From: Agromyces mediolanus
Lineage (GTDB): Bacteria; Actinomycetota; Actinomycetes; Actinomycetales; Microbacteriaceae
Direction of reading: 5' to 3'
Length of the DNA stretch: 64,000 nucleotides
Assembly (NCBI RefSeq): GCF_023715325.1
Contig: NZ_JAMBNX010000010.1
Coordinates: 1 to 64,000 of the forward strand
Shown: piece by piece, positions 10,735-19,246 of the stretch
Position numbering within the stretch: the first letter of the stretch is position 1
Layout: each line of letters begins with the position of its first letter
Notes under the pieces: model-generated
Databases searched by the model: none
Told to the model about the DNA's origin: nothing
Seen by the model: the letters and a program-made list of their open reading frames with translations, nothing else
Position numbers and translations under genes: made by a program

Positions 10735-11605
10735 ATGACCACGACGACGCGACTCGCACGGCCCCTCGCGGCCCTCGCCGCGGCGGCGTTCGCCGCCCTC
10801 CTCCTCGCCGGCTGCACCGCCCAGGGCGGCGGGTCCTCGGCCCCCCGCGATGCCGGCCGGCCCCGGCGCCCCGCTCACCGAGGAATCGGCGGGCGCCGAC
10901 ACGACGCGCGACGCCGACGGCACGAGCGAACGCAGCGTGGTCACCACCGGCTGGCTGCAGCTCACGGTCGAGGACCCCGTCGCGACGGCGGCGGATGCCT
11001 CGGCGCTCGTCGAGCGCGCCGGCGGCCGGGTCGACCACCGCTCCGAGACGCCGGGCACCGACACGCAGCCGGCGCGCGCTTCGCTCGTGCTGCGCATCCC
11101 GGCCGACGAGCTCGACGGGGCCGTCGCCGCGCTCCGCGAGCTCGGGCGCGTCGACCAGGTGTCACTGGACGCCTCGGACGTCACGGTCGAACGGCAGGAC
11201 CTCGAGGCGAGGATCGAGGCGCTCACCGCCTCGGTCGATCGCCTGCAGCAGCTCCTCGCGAGCGCCGCGACGACGACGGACCTCATCGCGATCGAGTCCG
11301 AGCTCACCACCAGGCAGGCGGAGCTCGACGGGCTCACGGCGCAGCGCGAGCTCCTCGTGGACCAGATCGACTACGCGACCGTGAGCCTCGAGCTCGTCAC
11401 CGAGGGCGTCGCGCCGAGCGCGGGCCCCGGAGACTTCTGGTCTGGGCTCGCCGTCGGCTGGGACTCGCTCCTCGCCTTCCTCGGGGCGGCGCTCGTCGCC
11501 CTCGGCGTCGCCCTGCCGTGGCTCGGCGTGCTCGCCGTCGTCGGCGGGCTCGTCGTCGGGATCGTGCTGCTCTCGACGAGGCGACGGGGCGACCGGGAGG
11601 CGTAG
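10735..11605 (+). CDS. DUF4349 lipoprotein, split by an apparent frameshift
   Basis: The first 35 codons from ATG 10735 encode a lipoprotein signal (PLAALAAAAFAALLLAGC, then TAQGGGSS). The rest of the protein (SERSVVTTGWLQLTVEDP onward) continues in the next frame. It has a coiled-coil stretch (DLEARIEALTASVDRLQQL), conserved tail SLELVTEG and a C-terminal membrane helix before RRRGDREA. The switch falls at a run of six C (10841-10846). Removing one C joins the two halves into a standard DUF4349 protein, whose function is unknown. A -10 TAGCGT lies seven bases before the ATG, suggesting a leaderless mRNA. It may be a sequencing error, a broken gene or a slippery phase-variable tract. Confidence 0.8.
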
Positions 11606-11614
11606 GCTTCGGGT

Positions 11615-12772
11615 GTGGGCCCTGAGACTCTGCTCGACGACTCCCTGCTCGACCGCATCCGCGAGCGCGCGGCCGGCTACGACCGCGACAACGGCTTCTT
11701 CACGGAGGACCTCGAGGAGCTCAGGGAGCGCGGCTACCTGCGGGCCCTCGTGCCCGCCGAGTTCGGCGGCCTCGGCTGGAGCCTCGAGGACGCGGTGCGC
11801 GGGCAGATGCGCCTCGGCGGCGCCGCCCCGGCGACGGCGCTCGCCGTCAACATGCACCTCGTCTGGACGGGCGTCGCGAAGGTGCTGCACGACCGCGGCG
11901 ACGACACGCTCGACTTCCTCCTCCGCGAGGCGGGCGAGGGCGAGCTGTTCGGCTTCGGCATCAGCGAGGCCGGCAACGACCTGATGCTCTTCGGCTCCCG
12001 CTCCGAGGCCGACCCGCAGCCCGACGGAGGCTACCGCTTCACCGGCCGCAAGATCTTCACCTCGCTGTCCCCCGCCTGGACGCGGCTCGGCACGATGGGA
12101 CTCGACTCCGTCTCCGCGGATGCGCCGAAGCTCGTCTACGCGTTCATCGACCGCGAAGACCCCGACGTCAAGATCCTCGACGACTGGAACACGCTCGGCA
12201 TGCGGGCGAGCCAGAGCCGCACCACGGTGCTCGACGGCGCCTACGCCGCCGCCGACCGGATCGTGCGCCGGCTCGACCCCGGCCCCAACGCCGATCCCTT
12301 CGTCTTCGGCATCTTCGCGAACTTCGAACTGCTGCTCTCCGCCGTCTACACGGGCATCGGCGGCCGGGCGATCGAGCTCGCCGTGGCGGCAGCGCGCCGC
12401 CGCACCTCGATGAAGCACGGCGGCCGGCCGCTCTCGAACGACCCCGACATCCGCTGGCGCATCGCCGACGCCGCGATCGCGCACGACGCCATCGAGCCGC
12501 AGCTGCGCTCGCTCGCCCGCGACGTCGACGAGCTCGTCGACCACGGCGCCGGCTGGTACCCGAAGCTCTCCGGGGCGAAGGTGCGCGCGACCGAGACGGC
12601 GAAGCACGTCGTCGACCAGGCGGTGCGGGTGGCCGGCGGATCGAGCTACTTCGCCGGCAACGAGCTCGGCCGGCTCTACCGCGACGTGCTCGCCGGCATC
12701 TTCCACCCCTCCGACGACGAGTCCGCGCACGGCACGGTGGCGAACGCCCTGCTCGGCCCGGCCGAGGACTGA
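11615..12772 (+). CDS. Acyl-CoA dehydrogenase family protein
   Basis: A 385-residue flavoprotein of acyl-CoA dehydrogenase length. The N-terminal helical domain runs from IRERAAGYDRDNGFF. The middle domain carries FGFGISEAGNDLMLFGSR and the substrate loop YRFTGRKIFTSLSPAWTRLG. The C-terminal four-helix domain ends with GGSSYFAGNELGRLYRDV. It may act on acyl-CoA thioesters or be a monooxygenase-like member; the substrate is unknown. The start is GTG, with a -10-like TAGGCT (11603-11608) six bases upstream, which suggests a leaderless transcript. No electron-transfer flavoprotein gene is adjacent. Confidence 0.88.
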   Translation: MGPETLLDDSLLDRIRERAAGYDRDNGFFTEDLEELRERGYLRALVPAEFGGLGWSLEDAVRGQMRLGGAAPATALAVNMHLVWTGVAKVLHDRGDDTLDFLLREAGEGELFGFGISEAGNDLMLFGSRSEADPQPDGGYRFTGRKIFTSLSPAWTRLGTMGLDSVSADAPKLVYAFIDREDPDVKILDDWNTLGMRASQSRTTVLDGAYAAADRIVRRLDPGPNADPFVFGIFANFELLLSAVYTGIGGRAIELAVAAARRRTSMKHGGRPLSNDPDIRWRIADAAIAHDAIEPQLRSLARDVDELVDHGAGWYPKLSGAKVRATETAKHVVDQAVRVAGGSSYFAGNELGRLYRDVLAGIFHPSDDESAHGTVANALLGPAED

Positions 12773-12853
12773 GCGGGCGGCCGCGGGCCCGGCGGGCGCC
12801 TGGCTAGACTGGAGGAGGCGGCATCCGCCCGCACTCGCACTCTGGAGGTCGTT

Positions 12854-13030
12854 GTGAACGTCGTCGCTTTCCTCATCGCCATGGGCCTGTTCGTGTTCGG
12901 CATGTGGCTCATGGGCACCGCGCCGCACCTCGCCGGCGTCGAGGCGATCGTCTTCTTCGCGGGCATCATCTGCGTCTCGCTCGCGATGGCGATCCCGATG
13001 AACCTGCTCGGCCGTCGCGACGGCGTCTGA
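12854..13030 (+). CDS. Small two-helix membrane protein
   Basis: A 58-residue protein (MNVVAFLIAMGLFVFGMWLM, then GTAPHLAGVEAIVFFAGI, then ICVSLAMAIPMNLLGRRDGV) with two predicted membrane helices and a short basic tail. The GTG start is set by a TGGAGG ribosome site six bases upstream, and a -10-like TAGACT lies near 12803. Its function is not recognised. It stands directly before the AlaX-type gene with a seven-base gap, so the two may be cotranscribed. Confidence 0.8.
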   Translation: MNVVAFLIAMGLFVFGMWLMGTAPHLAGVEAIVFFAGIICVSLAMAIPMNLLGRRDGV

Positions 13031-13037
13031 ACCGCCG

Positions 13038-13919
13038 ATGACACTGCCCGGCACGCCGACCCGCGTCGACTACCCGGCCGGGGCGCTCTCGAGCACCGCC
13101 ACGGTGCTGCACGTCGCCCCCGCCGCCGACGGCCTCGTCGCCGTCGTGACCGACGCCACGAGCTTCCACCCGGTCGATGCGGCCTGGCCCGACCAGCCCG
13201 CCGACCGCGGCGTGATCCGTGCGGGCGGCCGGGAGGTGCCGATCGTCGATGCCGTGGTGGCGGCGAGCGACGGCACGGAGCTCCACCTCGGCGACGCGAT
13301 CCCGGTGCGCAAGGGCACCGAGGGCTGGACGTTCCTCGTCGCGCACCTCGTCGACGCCGACGCCGCGCCGGCCGAGGGCGACGAGGTCGAGATCGTCGCC
13401 GACCCCGAGCTGCGCGCCGCCCTCAGCGTCGGCCACACCGCCTGCCACCTCGCCTCGCTCGCGCTGAACCGGGCGCTCGCCGGGCGCTGGTCGAAGGAGC
13501 CCCGCGAGGACGCGCTCGGCGCCCCCGACTTCGACGGCACCGCCATCCAGAGCTCGCGCATCGAGGCGGACCGCTCGGTCGACCGCTACCGGCTGAACAA
13601 GTCGCTGCGCCGCGCCGGCTTCGACACCGCCTCGCTCGACGAGGCCACTCTCCCCGCGCTCGCCGGCGAGGTGCAGGCGACCCTCGCCGAGTGGGTCGCG
13701 GCGGATGCCGCGGTCCGCATCGAGGCCGAGGGGCCGGCGCTCACCGACCGCCGTTCCTGGGTCTGCGAGCTTCCGGATGCCACGGCACGGATCCCCTGCG
13801 GCGGCACGCACGCGACATCGACCGGGGCGCTCGGCGCGCTCGCCGTGCAGCTCGAACTGGCCGACGACGGCGGCACCCCCGTGCTCGTCATGACGACGCG
13901 CGCGACGCCGCAGCGCTGA
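13038..13919 (+). CDS. AlaX-type alanyl-tRNA editing / metal-dependent hydrolase
   Basis: A 293-residue protein related to the editing domain of alanyl-tRNA synthetase. The zinc-binding motifs are present: HTACH near residues 135-139 and CGGTH near 254-258. An N-terminal beta-barrel-like part resembles the class that hydrolyses mischarged Ser- or Gly-tRNA(Ala). The region between the two motifs is family-like (SSRIEADRSVDRYRLNKSLR). It would act in trans in the cytoplasm as a translation proofreading factor. The ATG follows the small membrane gene by seven bases. The tRNA specificity is inferred from the family. Confidence 0.88.
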   Translation: MTLPGTPTRVDYPAGALSSTATVLHVAPAADGLVAVVTDATSFHPVDAAWPDQPADRGVIRAGGREVPIVDAVVAASDGTELHLGDAIPVRKGTEGWTFLVAHLVDADAAPAEGDEVEIVADPELRAALSVGHTACHLASLALNRALAGRWSKEPREDALGAPDFDGTAIQSSRIEADRSVDRYRLNKSLRRAGFDTASLDEATLPALAGEVQATLAEWVAADAAVRIEAEGPALTDRRSWVCELPDATARIPCGGTHATSTGALGALAVQLELADDGGTPVLVMTTRATPQR

Positions 13920-14002
13920 GCGGGCCCCGTACGCCGACGGCAGCTGCGCCGACTCGCCCGCGACTGCCGGACCACCCCGCCTGCGGGAGTACGATGGCGC
14001 TC

Positions 14003-14497
14003 GTGGGAATTCGCATCGAGAAGATCGACCTGCCGGGCATCGGAGTCCGGCACGATCTCGTGACCGAGCACGGTCGCCGGATCAGCGTCGTCTCGCACCG
14101 TGACGGCGAGCGCGACCTCGGCGTCTTCGACGAGGACGACCCCGACGCCTGCCGCAACTCCGTGCCGCTGAACGACGAGGAGGCCGCGGCGCTCGCCGAC
14201 GTCCTGGGCGCTTCGGTCATGCTCTCCCGGCTGACGAGCCTCTCCGACGAGACCGCCGGGCTCTACACCGAGCAGATCGCCCTGCCGACGGACTCGCCGT
14301 TCCTGAACCGCACGCTCGGCGACACGAAGGCGCGCACCCGCACGCACGCCTCGATCGTGGCGATCGTGCGCGACGGCCAGGTGATCCCCTCCCCCACCCC
14401 CGCTGAATCCCTGCGCGCCGGTGACGTCATCGTCGCCGTCGGCACCCGCGAGGGCCTCGACGGCGTGTCGCGGCTGCTCGCCAACGGACCAGACTGA
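14003..14497 (+). CDS. khtT: KhtT-like regulatory subunit of a K+/H+ antiporter (RCK_C domain)
   Basis: A 164-residue soluble protein. An N-terminal part (IRIEKIDLPGIGVRHDLVTE) is followed by a TrkA-C/RCK_C domain (TDSPFLNRTLGDTKARTRTH, then GDVIVAVGTREGLDGV). In Bacillus the KhtT/KhtU pair forms a K+/H+ antiporter whose RCK_C subunit senses nucleotides such as c-di-AMP. The GTG at 14003 is chosen because a -10-like TACGAT (13990-13995) ends seven bases before it. An ATG at 13994 lies within that hexamer and would not be on such a transcript. The gene is followed after 13 bases by the antiporter. Confidence 0.88.
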   Translation: MGIRIEKIDLPGIGVRHDLVTEHGRRISVVSHRDGERDLGVFDEDDPDACRNSVPLNDEEAAALADVLGASVMLSRLTSLSDETAGLYTEQIALPTDSPFLNRTLGDTKARTRTHASIVAIVRDGQVIPSPTPAESLRAGDVIVAVGTREGLDGVSRLLANGPD

Positions 14498-14510
14498 GTC
14501 CGCGCCCCGT

Positions 14511-15701
14511 ATGCACGAGACCACGCTGCTCCTGATCGAAGTCGGCGCGCTGCTTCTCGGCATGAGTCTGCTCGGGCGCCTGGCCCTCCGCATCGGCCTC
14601 TCGCCGATCCCGTTCTACCTGCTGCTCGGCCTCGCCTTCGGCCAGGGCGGCATCGTGCCCTTCGACGCCAGCATCGAGTTCCTGCAGACCGGCTCCGAGA
14701 TCGGCGTCATCCTGCTGCTCGCCCTGCTCGGCCTCGAGTACACGGCGGGCGAGCTCTTCGAGAGCCTGAAATCCGCGCGAGCGGCGGGGATCGTGGACGC
14801 CCTGCTGAACGCCCTGCCCGGGGCGGCGCTCGCCCTGCTGCTCGGCTGGGGGCCGGTCGCGGCGGTGGCGCTGGCGGGGGTGACCTGGGTGTCGTCCTCC
14901 GGCGTGATCGCGAAGCTGCTGCGCGACCTCGGCCGGCTCTCGAACCGCGAAACGCCGGCCCTGCTCGGCGTCCTCGTGCTCGAGGACCTCGCGATGGCGT
15001 TCTACCTGCCGGTGCTCTCGGCGATCGTCATCGGCGTGAGCCTCTGGCAGGGTGCCATCGCCGTGGCGATCGCGGTGACGGTCGTCGTCGTCATCCTCTA
15101 CATCGCGCTGCGGCACGGCAACATCGTCTCGAAGCTCTTCCCCGCCGACCACGCCGAGCCGCTGCTCCTCGGCGTCCTCGGGCTGACGATGCTCGTCGCG
15201 GGCGTGGCCCAGGAGGTCTCGGTGTCGGCCGCGGTCGGCGCGTTCCTCGTGGGCATCGCCCTCTCCGGCCGGGTGGCGGCGGCGGCGAGCCAGGTGCTGA
15301 CCCCGCTCCGCGACCTCTTCGCGGCGACCTTCTTCGTGTTCTTCGGGCTCACCACCGACTCGTCGAACCTGCTCTCGATGCTCCTGCCCGCGCTCGTGCT
15401 CGTCGCCGTCACCTCGGTGACGAAGGTCGCCACCGGGGCGTTCGCGGCCCGGCGCGCGGGCGTCGCCGCGCTCGGCCAGTGGCGGGCGGGCTTCAGCCTG
15501 ATCCCGCGCGGAGAGTTCTCGATCGTGATCGCCGGGCTCGCCGTGACGGCCGGGGTGACGCCCGCGCTCGCCTCGCTCGCGACGGACTACGTGCTCCTCA
15601 CGATCATCCTCGGCACCTTCCTCGCCCGGATGCCCGACGCCACGTGGTTCCGCCAGGCGGTGCGCCGGCGCGGGCTCGCGAAGGAGCCGGCGCCGAGCTG
15701 A
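14511..15701 (+). CDS. khtU: KhtU/KefB-like cation:proton antiporter (CPA2)
   Basis: A 396-residue integral membrane protein with about twelve helices, the transport domain of the CPA2 family without a fused nucleotide-binding domain. Family features include the ion-binding region around VTWVSSSGVIAKLL and VLVLEDLAMAFYLP, and the C-terminal WRAGFSLIPRGEFSIVIAGL. It should exchange K+ (or Na+) for protons, with the adjacent KhtT-like protein as regulatory partner. The ATG at 14511 begins the first helix; longer in-frame extensions are coding shadow of the upstream gene. Confidence 0.92.
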   Translation: MHETTLLLIEVGALLLGMSLLGRLALRIGLSPIPFYLLLGLAFGQGGIVPFDASIEFLQTGSEIGVILLLALLGLEYTAGELFESLKSARAAGIVDALLNALPGAALALLLGWGPVAAVALAGVTWVSSSGVIAKLLRDLGRLSNRETPALLGVLVLEDLAMAFYLPVLSAIVIGVSLWQGAIAVAIAVTVVVVILYIALRHGNIVSKLFPADHAEPLLLGVLGLTMLVAGVAQEVSVSAAVGAFLVGIALSGRVAAAASQVLTPLRDLFAATFFVFFGLTTDSSNLLSMLLPALVLVAVTSVTKVATGAFAARRAGVAALGQWRAGFSLIPRGEFSIVIAGLAVTAGVTPALASLATDYVLLTIILGTFLARMPDATWFRQAVRRRGLAKEPAPS

Positions 15702-15720
15702 GCCCTGGGCCGCGGAGCGC

Positions 15721-16827
15721 TCAGCCCTCGGCTGCGGCGTCCGCGCGGTCGGCCCGGGCGAGCCGCTCGGCGTCTGACTCGCTCGCGCCCTCGGAGGCCG
15801 CGAGCAACTCACGGACACGCGGCACGACCTCGCTGCCGTAGCGCTCGATGCTGCCCATCATCGCCTCGTGCGGCAGGGTGCCGTTCGAGTACTTGAGGTC
15901 GAAGCGCACGGCGCCGACGTTGCGCAGCGCGGCGGCGATCTTCTGCGCGACCGTCTCGGGCGAGCCCGCGAAGAGGGCGCCGTGCGAGGACGCCTCCGCC
16001 TCGAAGTGCTCCCGGGTCACCGCACCCCAACCGCGCTCGCGGCCGATCCGGTCGATGATGACCTGGTAGTGCGGCCAGAGCACGTCGAGCGCCTCCTCGT
16101 CGCTGTCGGCGATGAAGCCGGGCGAGTGGATGGCGACGGGCTGCTCCGGCTTGCCGAACTGGGCGAGCGCCTTGCGGTAGAGGTCGGCGAGCGGGGCGAA
16201 GCGCGCCGGGCTGCCGCCGATGATCGCGAGCACGAGGGGCAGGCCGTAGTGCGCCGCGCGCACGACGGACTCGGGGCTGCCGCCGACGCCGATCCAGGTC
16301 TTCAGGCGGCCGTGCTCGACGGGCGGGAAGACGCGCTGCTCGGTGAGCGGGGCGCGCAGCGCGCCCGACCACGTGACGGGCTCCTGTTCGAGGAGCGCGG
16401 AGAACAGCTCGAGCTTCTCCTCGAAGAGCTCCTGGTACTGCGCGAGGTCGTAGCCGAACAGCGGGAACGACTCGATGAACGAGCCGCGGCCGAGGATGAC
16501 CTCGGCGCGTCCGCCGGACAGCCCGTCGAGCGTCGCGAAGCGCTGGAAGACGCGCACCGGGTCGTCGCTCGAGAGCACGGTGACAGCGGAGCCGAGGTGG
16601 ATGCGCTCGGTGCGCCCCGCGATCGTGCCGAGCACGACCTCGGGCGCCGACACGGCGAACTCGTGGCGATGGTGCTCGCCGATGCCGAAGAAGTCGAGCC
16701 CCAGCCGGTCGGCCAGCACCGCCTCTTCGACGATGTTCCGGAGCACCTGGGCGTGACTGAGCGTCCCACCGTCGGGGCCGACCGTGACGTCGCCGAAAGT
16801 GTCGAGGCCGAATTCATACGTCTGCAT
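15721..16827 (-). CDS. LLM-class flavin-dependent oxidoreductase
   Basis: A 368-residue luciferase-like TIM-barrel monooxygenase. Visible features are the N-terminal MQTYEFGLDTFGDVT, the active-site FFGIGEHHRHEFAVSAPEVV, the cofactor loop GGRAEVILGRGSFIESFPLF and IGVGGSPESVVRAAHYGLPL. Members use FMNH2 or F420. A divergently transcribed gene at 16995 encodes an F420-dependent NADP reductase-like protein, which favours a linked F420/flavin redox pair, but this is inference. The ATG start lies at the beginning of the conserved domain with an upstream GGGGAGG. The gene converges on khtU. Confidence 0.92.
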   Translation of the reverse strand: MQTYEFGLDTFGDVTVGPDGGTLSHAQVLRNIVEEAVLADRLGLDFFGIGEHHRHEFAVSAPEVVLGTIAGRTERIHLGSAVTVLSSDDPVRVFQRFATLDGLSGGRAEVILGRGSFIESFPLFGYDLAQYQELFEEKLELFSALLEQEPVTWSGALRAPLTEQRVFPPVEHGRLKTWIGVGGSPESVVRAAHYGLPLVLAIIGGSPARFAPLADLYRKALAQFGKPEQPVAIHSPGFIADSDEEALDVLWPHYQVIIDRIGRERGWGAVTREHFEAEASSHGALFAGSPETVAQKIAAALRNVGAVRFDLKYSNGTLPHEAMMGSIERYGSEVVPRVRELLAASEGASESDAERLARADRADAAAEG

Positions 16828-16994
16828 GTTCTGCGGAACCTCCCCCTCGCCGAGGCTATTCCCGATCGCTCGGGAGGGGAATGCCTCGGGCCGTCGCGCA
16901 TGCCCGCGGGAATGGGCCGCCGACCCGGGACGTTGCATCGGAGTGGACGGAAGCGCGGACCGCGCCCGTCACGACGAAGAGGAGTGGAACGCAC

Positions 16995-17645
16995 GTGGAG
17001 CAGCGGCCGAGCATCGGCATCTTCGGCGCCGGCAAGGTCGGCACCGCCCTCGCACGCCTCCTCGTCGAGGCCGGGTACGAGGTGCGCATCGCCGGCTCCC
17101 CCCGCCAGACCGCCCTGGAGCTCCTCGTCGGCGTCGTCGCGCCCGGCGCGCTCGTCGCGTCTCCCGAGCAGCTCGTCGCGGCATCCGACGTCGTCATCGT
17201 CGCCGTCCCGTTCGGCAAGGCCGGCACCGTGCCGTGGTCGAGCCTCGACGGCCGCATCGTCGTCGACGCCATGAACTACTGGCCGCCGATCGACGGACGG
17301 CTCCCCGAGGTCGACGCCGATCCCCGCTCGACGAGCGAGCAGCACGAGTCCCGCAACCCGAGCATGCGCCTCGTCAAGTCGCTGAACCACCTCGGCTACC
17401 ACGACATGGAGGACGACGCGCTGCCCGCGGGCGACCCCCTGCGCCGCGCCCTCGCGGTCGTCGGCGACGACCCCGACGCGCGAGCCGTGCTCGCCGGCAT
17501 CATCGACGCGATCGGCTTCGACGCCGTCGACGGCGGCCCGCTCGCGAACGGCCGGGTGCTGGAGCCCGGTCATCCGGCGTTCGGCCGGGAGCTCTCCGCC
17601 GCCGAACTCGAGGGAATGTTCGCCGCGGCGCGCGCCGCGGCCTAG
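16995..17645 (+). CDS. NADPH-dependent F420 reductase-like protein
   Basis: A 216-residue NAD(P)-binding protein. The Rossmann motif GIFGAGKVGTALARLLVEAG is at the N-terminus, followed by SDVVIVAVPFGKAG, the substrate-side segment VVDAMNYWPPIDG and VKSLNHLGYHDMED. It resembles the F420H2:NADP+ oxidoreductase-like family (NADP_Rossmann plus F420-binding residues). Such enzymes move hydride between NADPH and F420; the exact cofactor here is inferred. The GTG start follows GGAG with a spacing of ten bases. It is divergent from the LLM oxidoreductase gene. Confidence 0.85.
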   Translation: MEQRPSIGIFGAGKVGTALARLLVEAGYEVRIAGSPRQTALELLVGVVAPGALVASPEQLVAASDVVIVAVPFGKAGTVPWSSLDGRIVVDAMNYWPPIDGRLPEVDADPRSTSEQHESRNPSMRLVKSLNHLGYHDMEDDALPAGDPLRRALAVVGDDPDARAVLAGIIDAIGFDAVDGGPLANGRVLEPGHPAFGRELSAAELEGMFAAARAAA

Positions 17646-17660
17646 CGAGCGCGCCGCGGC

Positions 17661-19148
17661 TTAGCCGAGCGCGCTGCGCCGACGGCGACGGGCGCCGAGG
17701 TCGACGAGCCCGACCGCGAGCGCGACCGCGAGGAGCACGGCGACCGCGAGCATCGCGAGCGCGTAGGCGTCGTGGTAGACGTCGATGCCCGCGCCGCCGG
17801 CGCTGCCGTCGCCGCCGGACTCGCGGTAGATCGTCGCGTAGAAGATCGACAGCGTGAGCGCCGTGCCGATGGCGGTGCCGATGCGCTGACCGAGCTGGCC
17901 CACCGAACCCGCGAGGCCGCCCTGCTTCACCGGCACGTCGGCGAGGGTGAGCGTCTGGTTCGGTGAGACGACGAAGCCGCCGCCCGCACCGGCGAGCACC
18001 ATCGCGGCCGCCATGGCCCACGGCGTCCACGCCTCCGGCGTCGCCACGGCGGCGAGCACGAGGAGGCCGACGCCCGCGAGCAGCAGGGCGATGCCCCAGA
18101 CGACGAGCGGACGGCCGAGCCGATCGACGAGCCGCCCGCCGATCATCGAGGTCACGGCGCTGACGAGCGCGAAGCCGATGCCCACCATGCCGGCGTACAC
18201 CGCTTGCAGCCCGAGACCGTGCTGCAGGTACAGCGTCGTCAGCAGGAACATCGACGGCATCGCCGCGAAGTACACCGCCGCGAGCACCGTGCCGTTGCGG
18301 AACGAGCCGACCCGGAACAGCGCGAGCGGCACGAGCGGATGCCGCCCCCGCGCCGCGTAGCGCCGCTCCCAGGCGACGAAGGCGATGAGGCCGAGCACGA
18401 AGACGACGAGGGTCCACCACCGGGCCGGGTCGTCGTCCGGCGAACCGGTCGTGAACAGGAACGGCCACATCAGCGAGAGCACCGTCACCGCGAAGAGCAG
18501 CACCCCGACCGGATCGAGCTCCAGCCGCCCCGGCGAGGGCAGCCGCGTCTGCGGCAGCAGCCACACGGCGAGGGCGATCGCCACGAGCGTGAGCGGCACG
18601 TTCATCCAGAAGATCCACCGCCAGCCGTCGCTCGGGCCGCCGACCGCGATGGCGAGGCCGCCGAGCGTCGGGCCGAAGGCCGTGGCGAGCCCGATCGTGG
18701 CGCCGAACAGCCCGAACGCCTTGCCGCGCTCGGCGCCCTGGAAGAGCTGCTGCACGAGGCCGATCACCTGCGGCATCTGGATGCCCGCCGCGACGCCCTG
18801 CAGCAGCCGGCCGACGAGCAGCACCGCGCCGTTCGGGGCGAGAGCGCAGATCGCGCTCGTCACGAGGAACAGCGAAAGCCCGATGAGGAACATCGCCTTG
18901 CGCGAACGCTGATCCCCGATGCGACCGGCGGGAACGAGCGTCAGCCCGAAGGTGAGCACGTAGCCCGCGACGACGAGCTGCAGCTCGGTCGGGCTCGCGC
19001 CGAGCGCGGACTCGATCGACGGCAGGCCGACGTTCACCTTCGAGAGGTCGAGGATCGTGAGTGCCGCGACCGAGACGCAGACCCAGTAGGCGCGCCAGCG
19101 CTTGTCGGGGGTGAGCGGGATCGACTGGGTCAACGGTGGGTTCGACAT
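17661..19148 (-). CDS. MFS exporter, DHA2 (14-helix) family
   Basis: A 495-residue protein with fourteen predicted helices, the length of DHA2 drug:H+ antiporters. Family marks are the helix 1 segment LTILDLSKVNVGLPSIESAL, the motif GRIGDQRSRKAMFLIG and motif C-like GPTLGGLAIAVGG. It likely exports a toxic compound; the substrate is unknown. A -10-like TAGTCT ends seven bases before the ATG. A perfect 7-2-7 palindrome lies 43 bases upstream of the ATG and is probably its operator, although no regulator gene is adjacent. Confidence 0.92.
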   Translation of the reverse strand: MSNPPLTQSIPLTPDKRWRAYWVCVSVAALTILDLSKVNVGLPSIESALGASPTELQLVVAGYVLTFGLTLVPAGRIGDQRSRKAMFLIGLSLFLVTSAICALAPNGAVLLVGRLLQGVAAGIQMPQVIGLVQQLFQGAERGKAFGLFGATIGLATAFGPTLGGLAIAVGGPSDGWRWIFWMNVPLTLVAIALAVWLLPQTRLPSPGRLELDPVGVLLFAVTVLSLMWPFLFTTGSPDDDPARWWTLVVFVLGLIAFVAWERRYAARGRHPLVPLALFRVGSFRNGTVLAAVYFAAMPSMFLLTTLYLQHGLGLQAVYAGMVGIGFALVSAVTSMIGGRLVDRLGRPLVVWGIALLLAGVGLLVLAAVATPEAWTPWAMAAAMVLAGAGGGFVVSPNQTLTLADVPVKQGGLAGSVGQLGQRIGTAIGTALTLSIFYATIYRESGGDGSAGGAGIDVYHDAYALAMLAVAVLLAVALAVGLVDLGARRRRRSALG

Positions 19149-19191
19149 CCGTTCCAGACTAGGCCCGCCGCTGCGGCGAAAACGGGCGATG

Positions 19192-19207
19192 TCCTCATAA
19201 ATGAGGA
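19192..19207. promoter_or_regulatory. Palindromic operator candidate upstream of the DHA2 exporter
   Basis: TCCTCAT-AA-ATGAGGA is a perfect inverted repeat with 7-base arms. It sits in the 98-base divergent promoter region between the exporter (minus) and the membrane protein at 19247 (plus). The size and symmetry suit a TetR or MarR family dimer, as is usual for DHA2 exporters. Neither neighbour encodes such a regulator, so it would act from elsewhere. Confidence 0.5.
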
Positions 19208-19246
19208 ATAGCGCGACCAGCGGGGCAGGCGCATGATGTACGGGTT

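Noticed and set aside
13994-13996. ATG start for the KhtT-like gene
   Set aside because: The ATG lies within the -10-like TACGAT, so it would not be on the transcript. GTG 14003, seven bases after the hexamer, also gives the more usual N-terminus.
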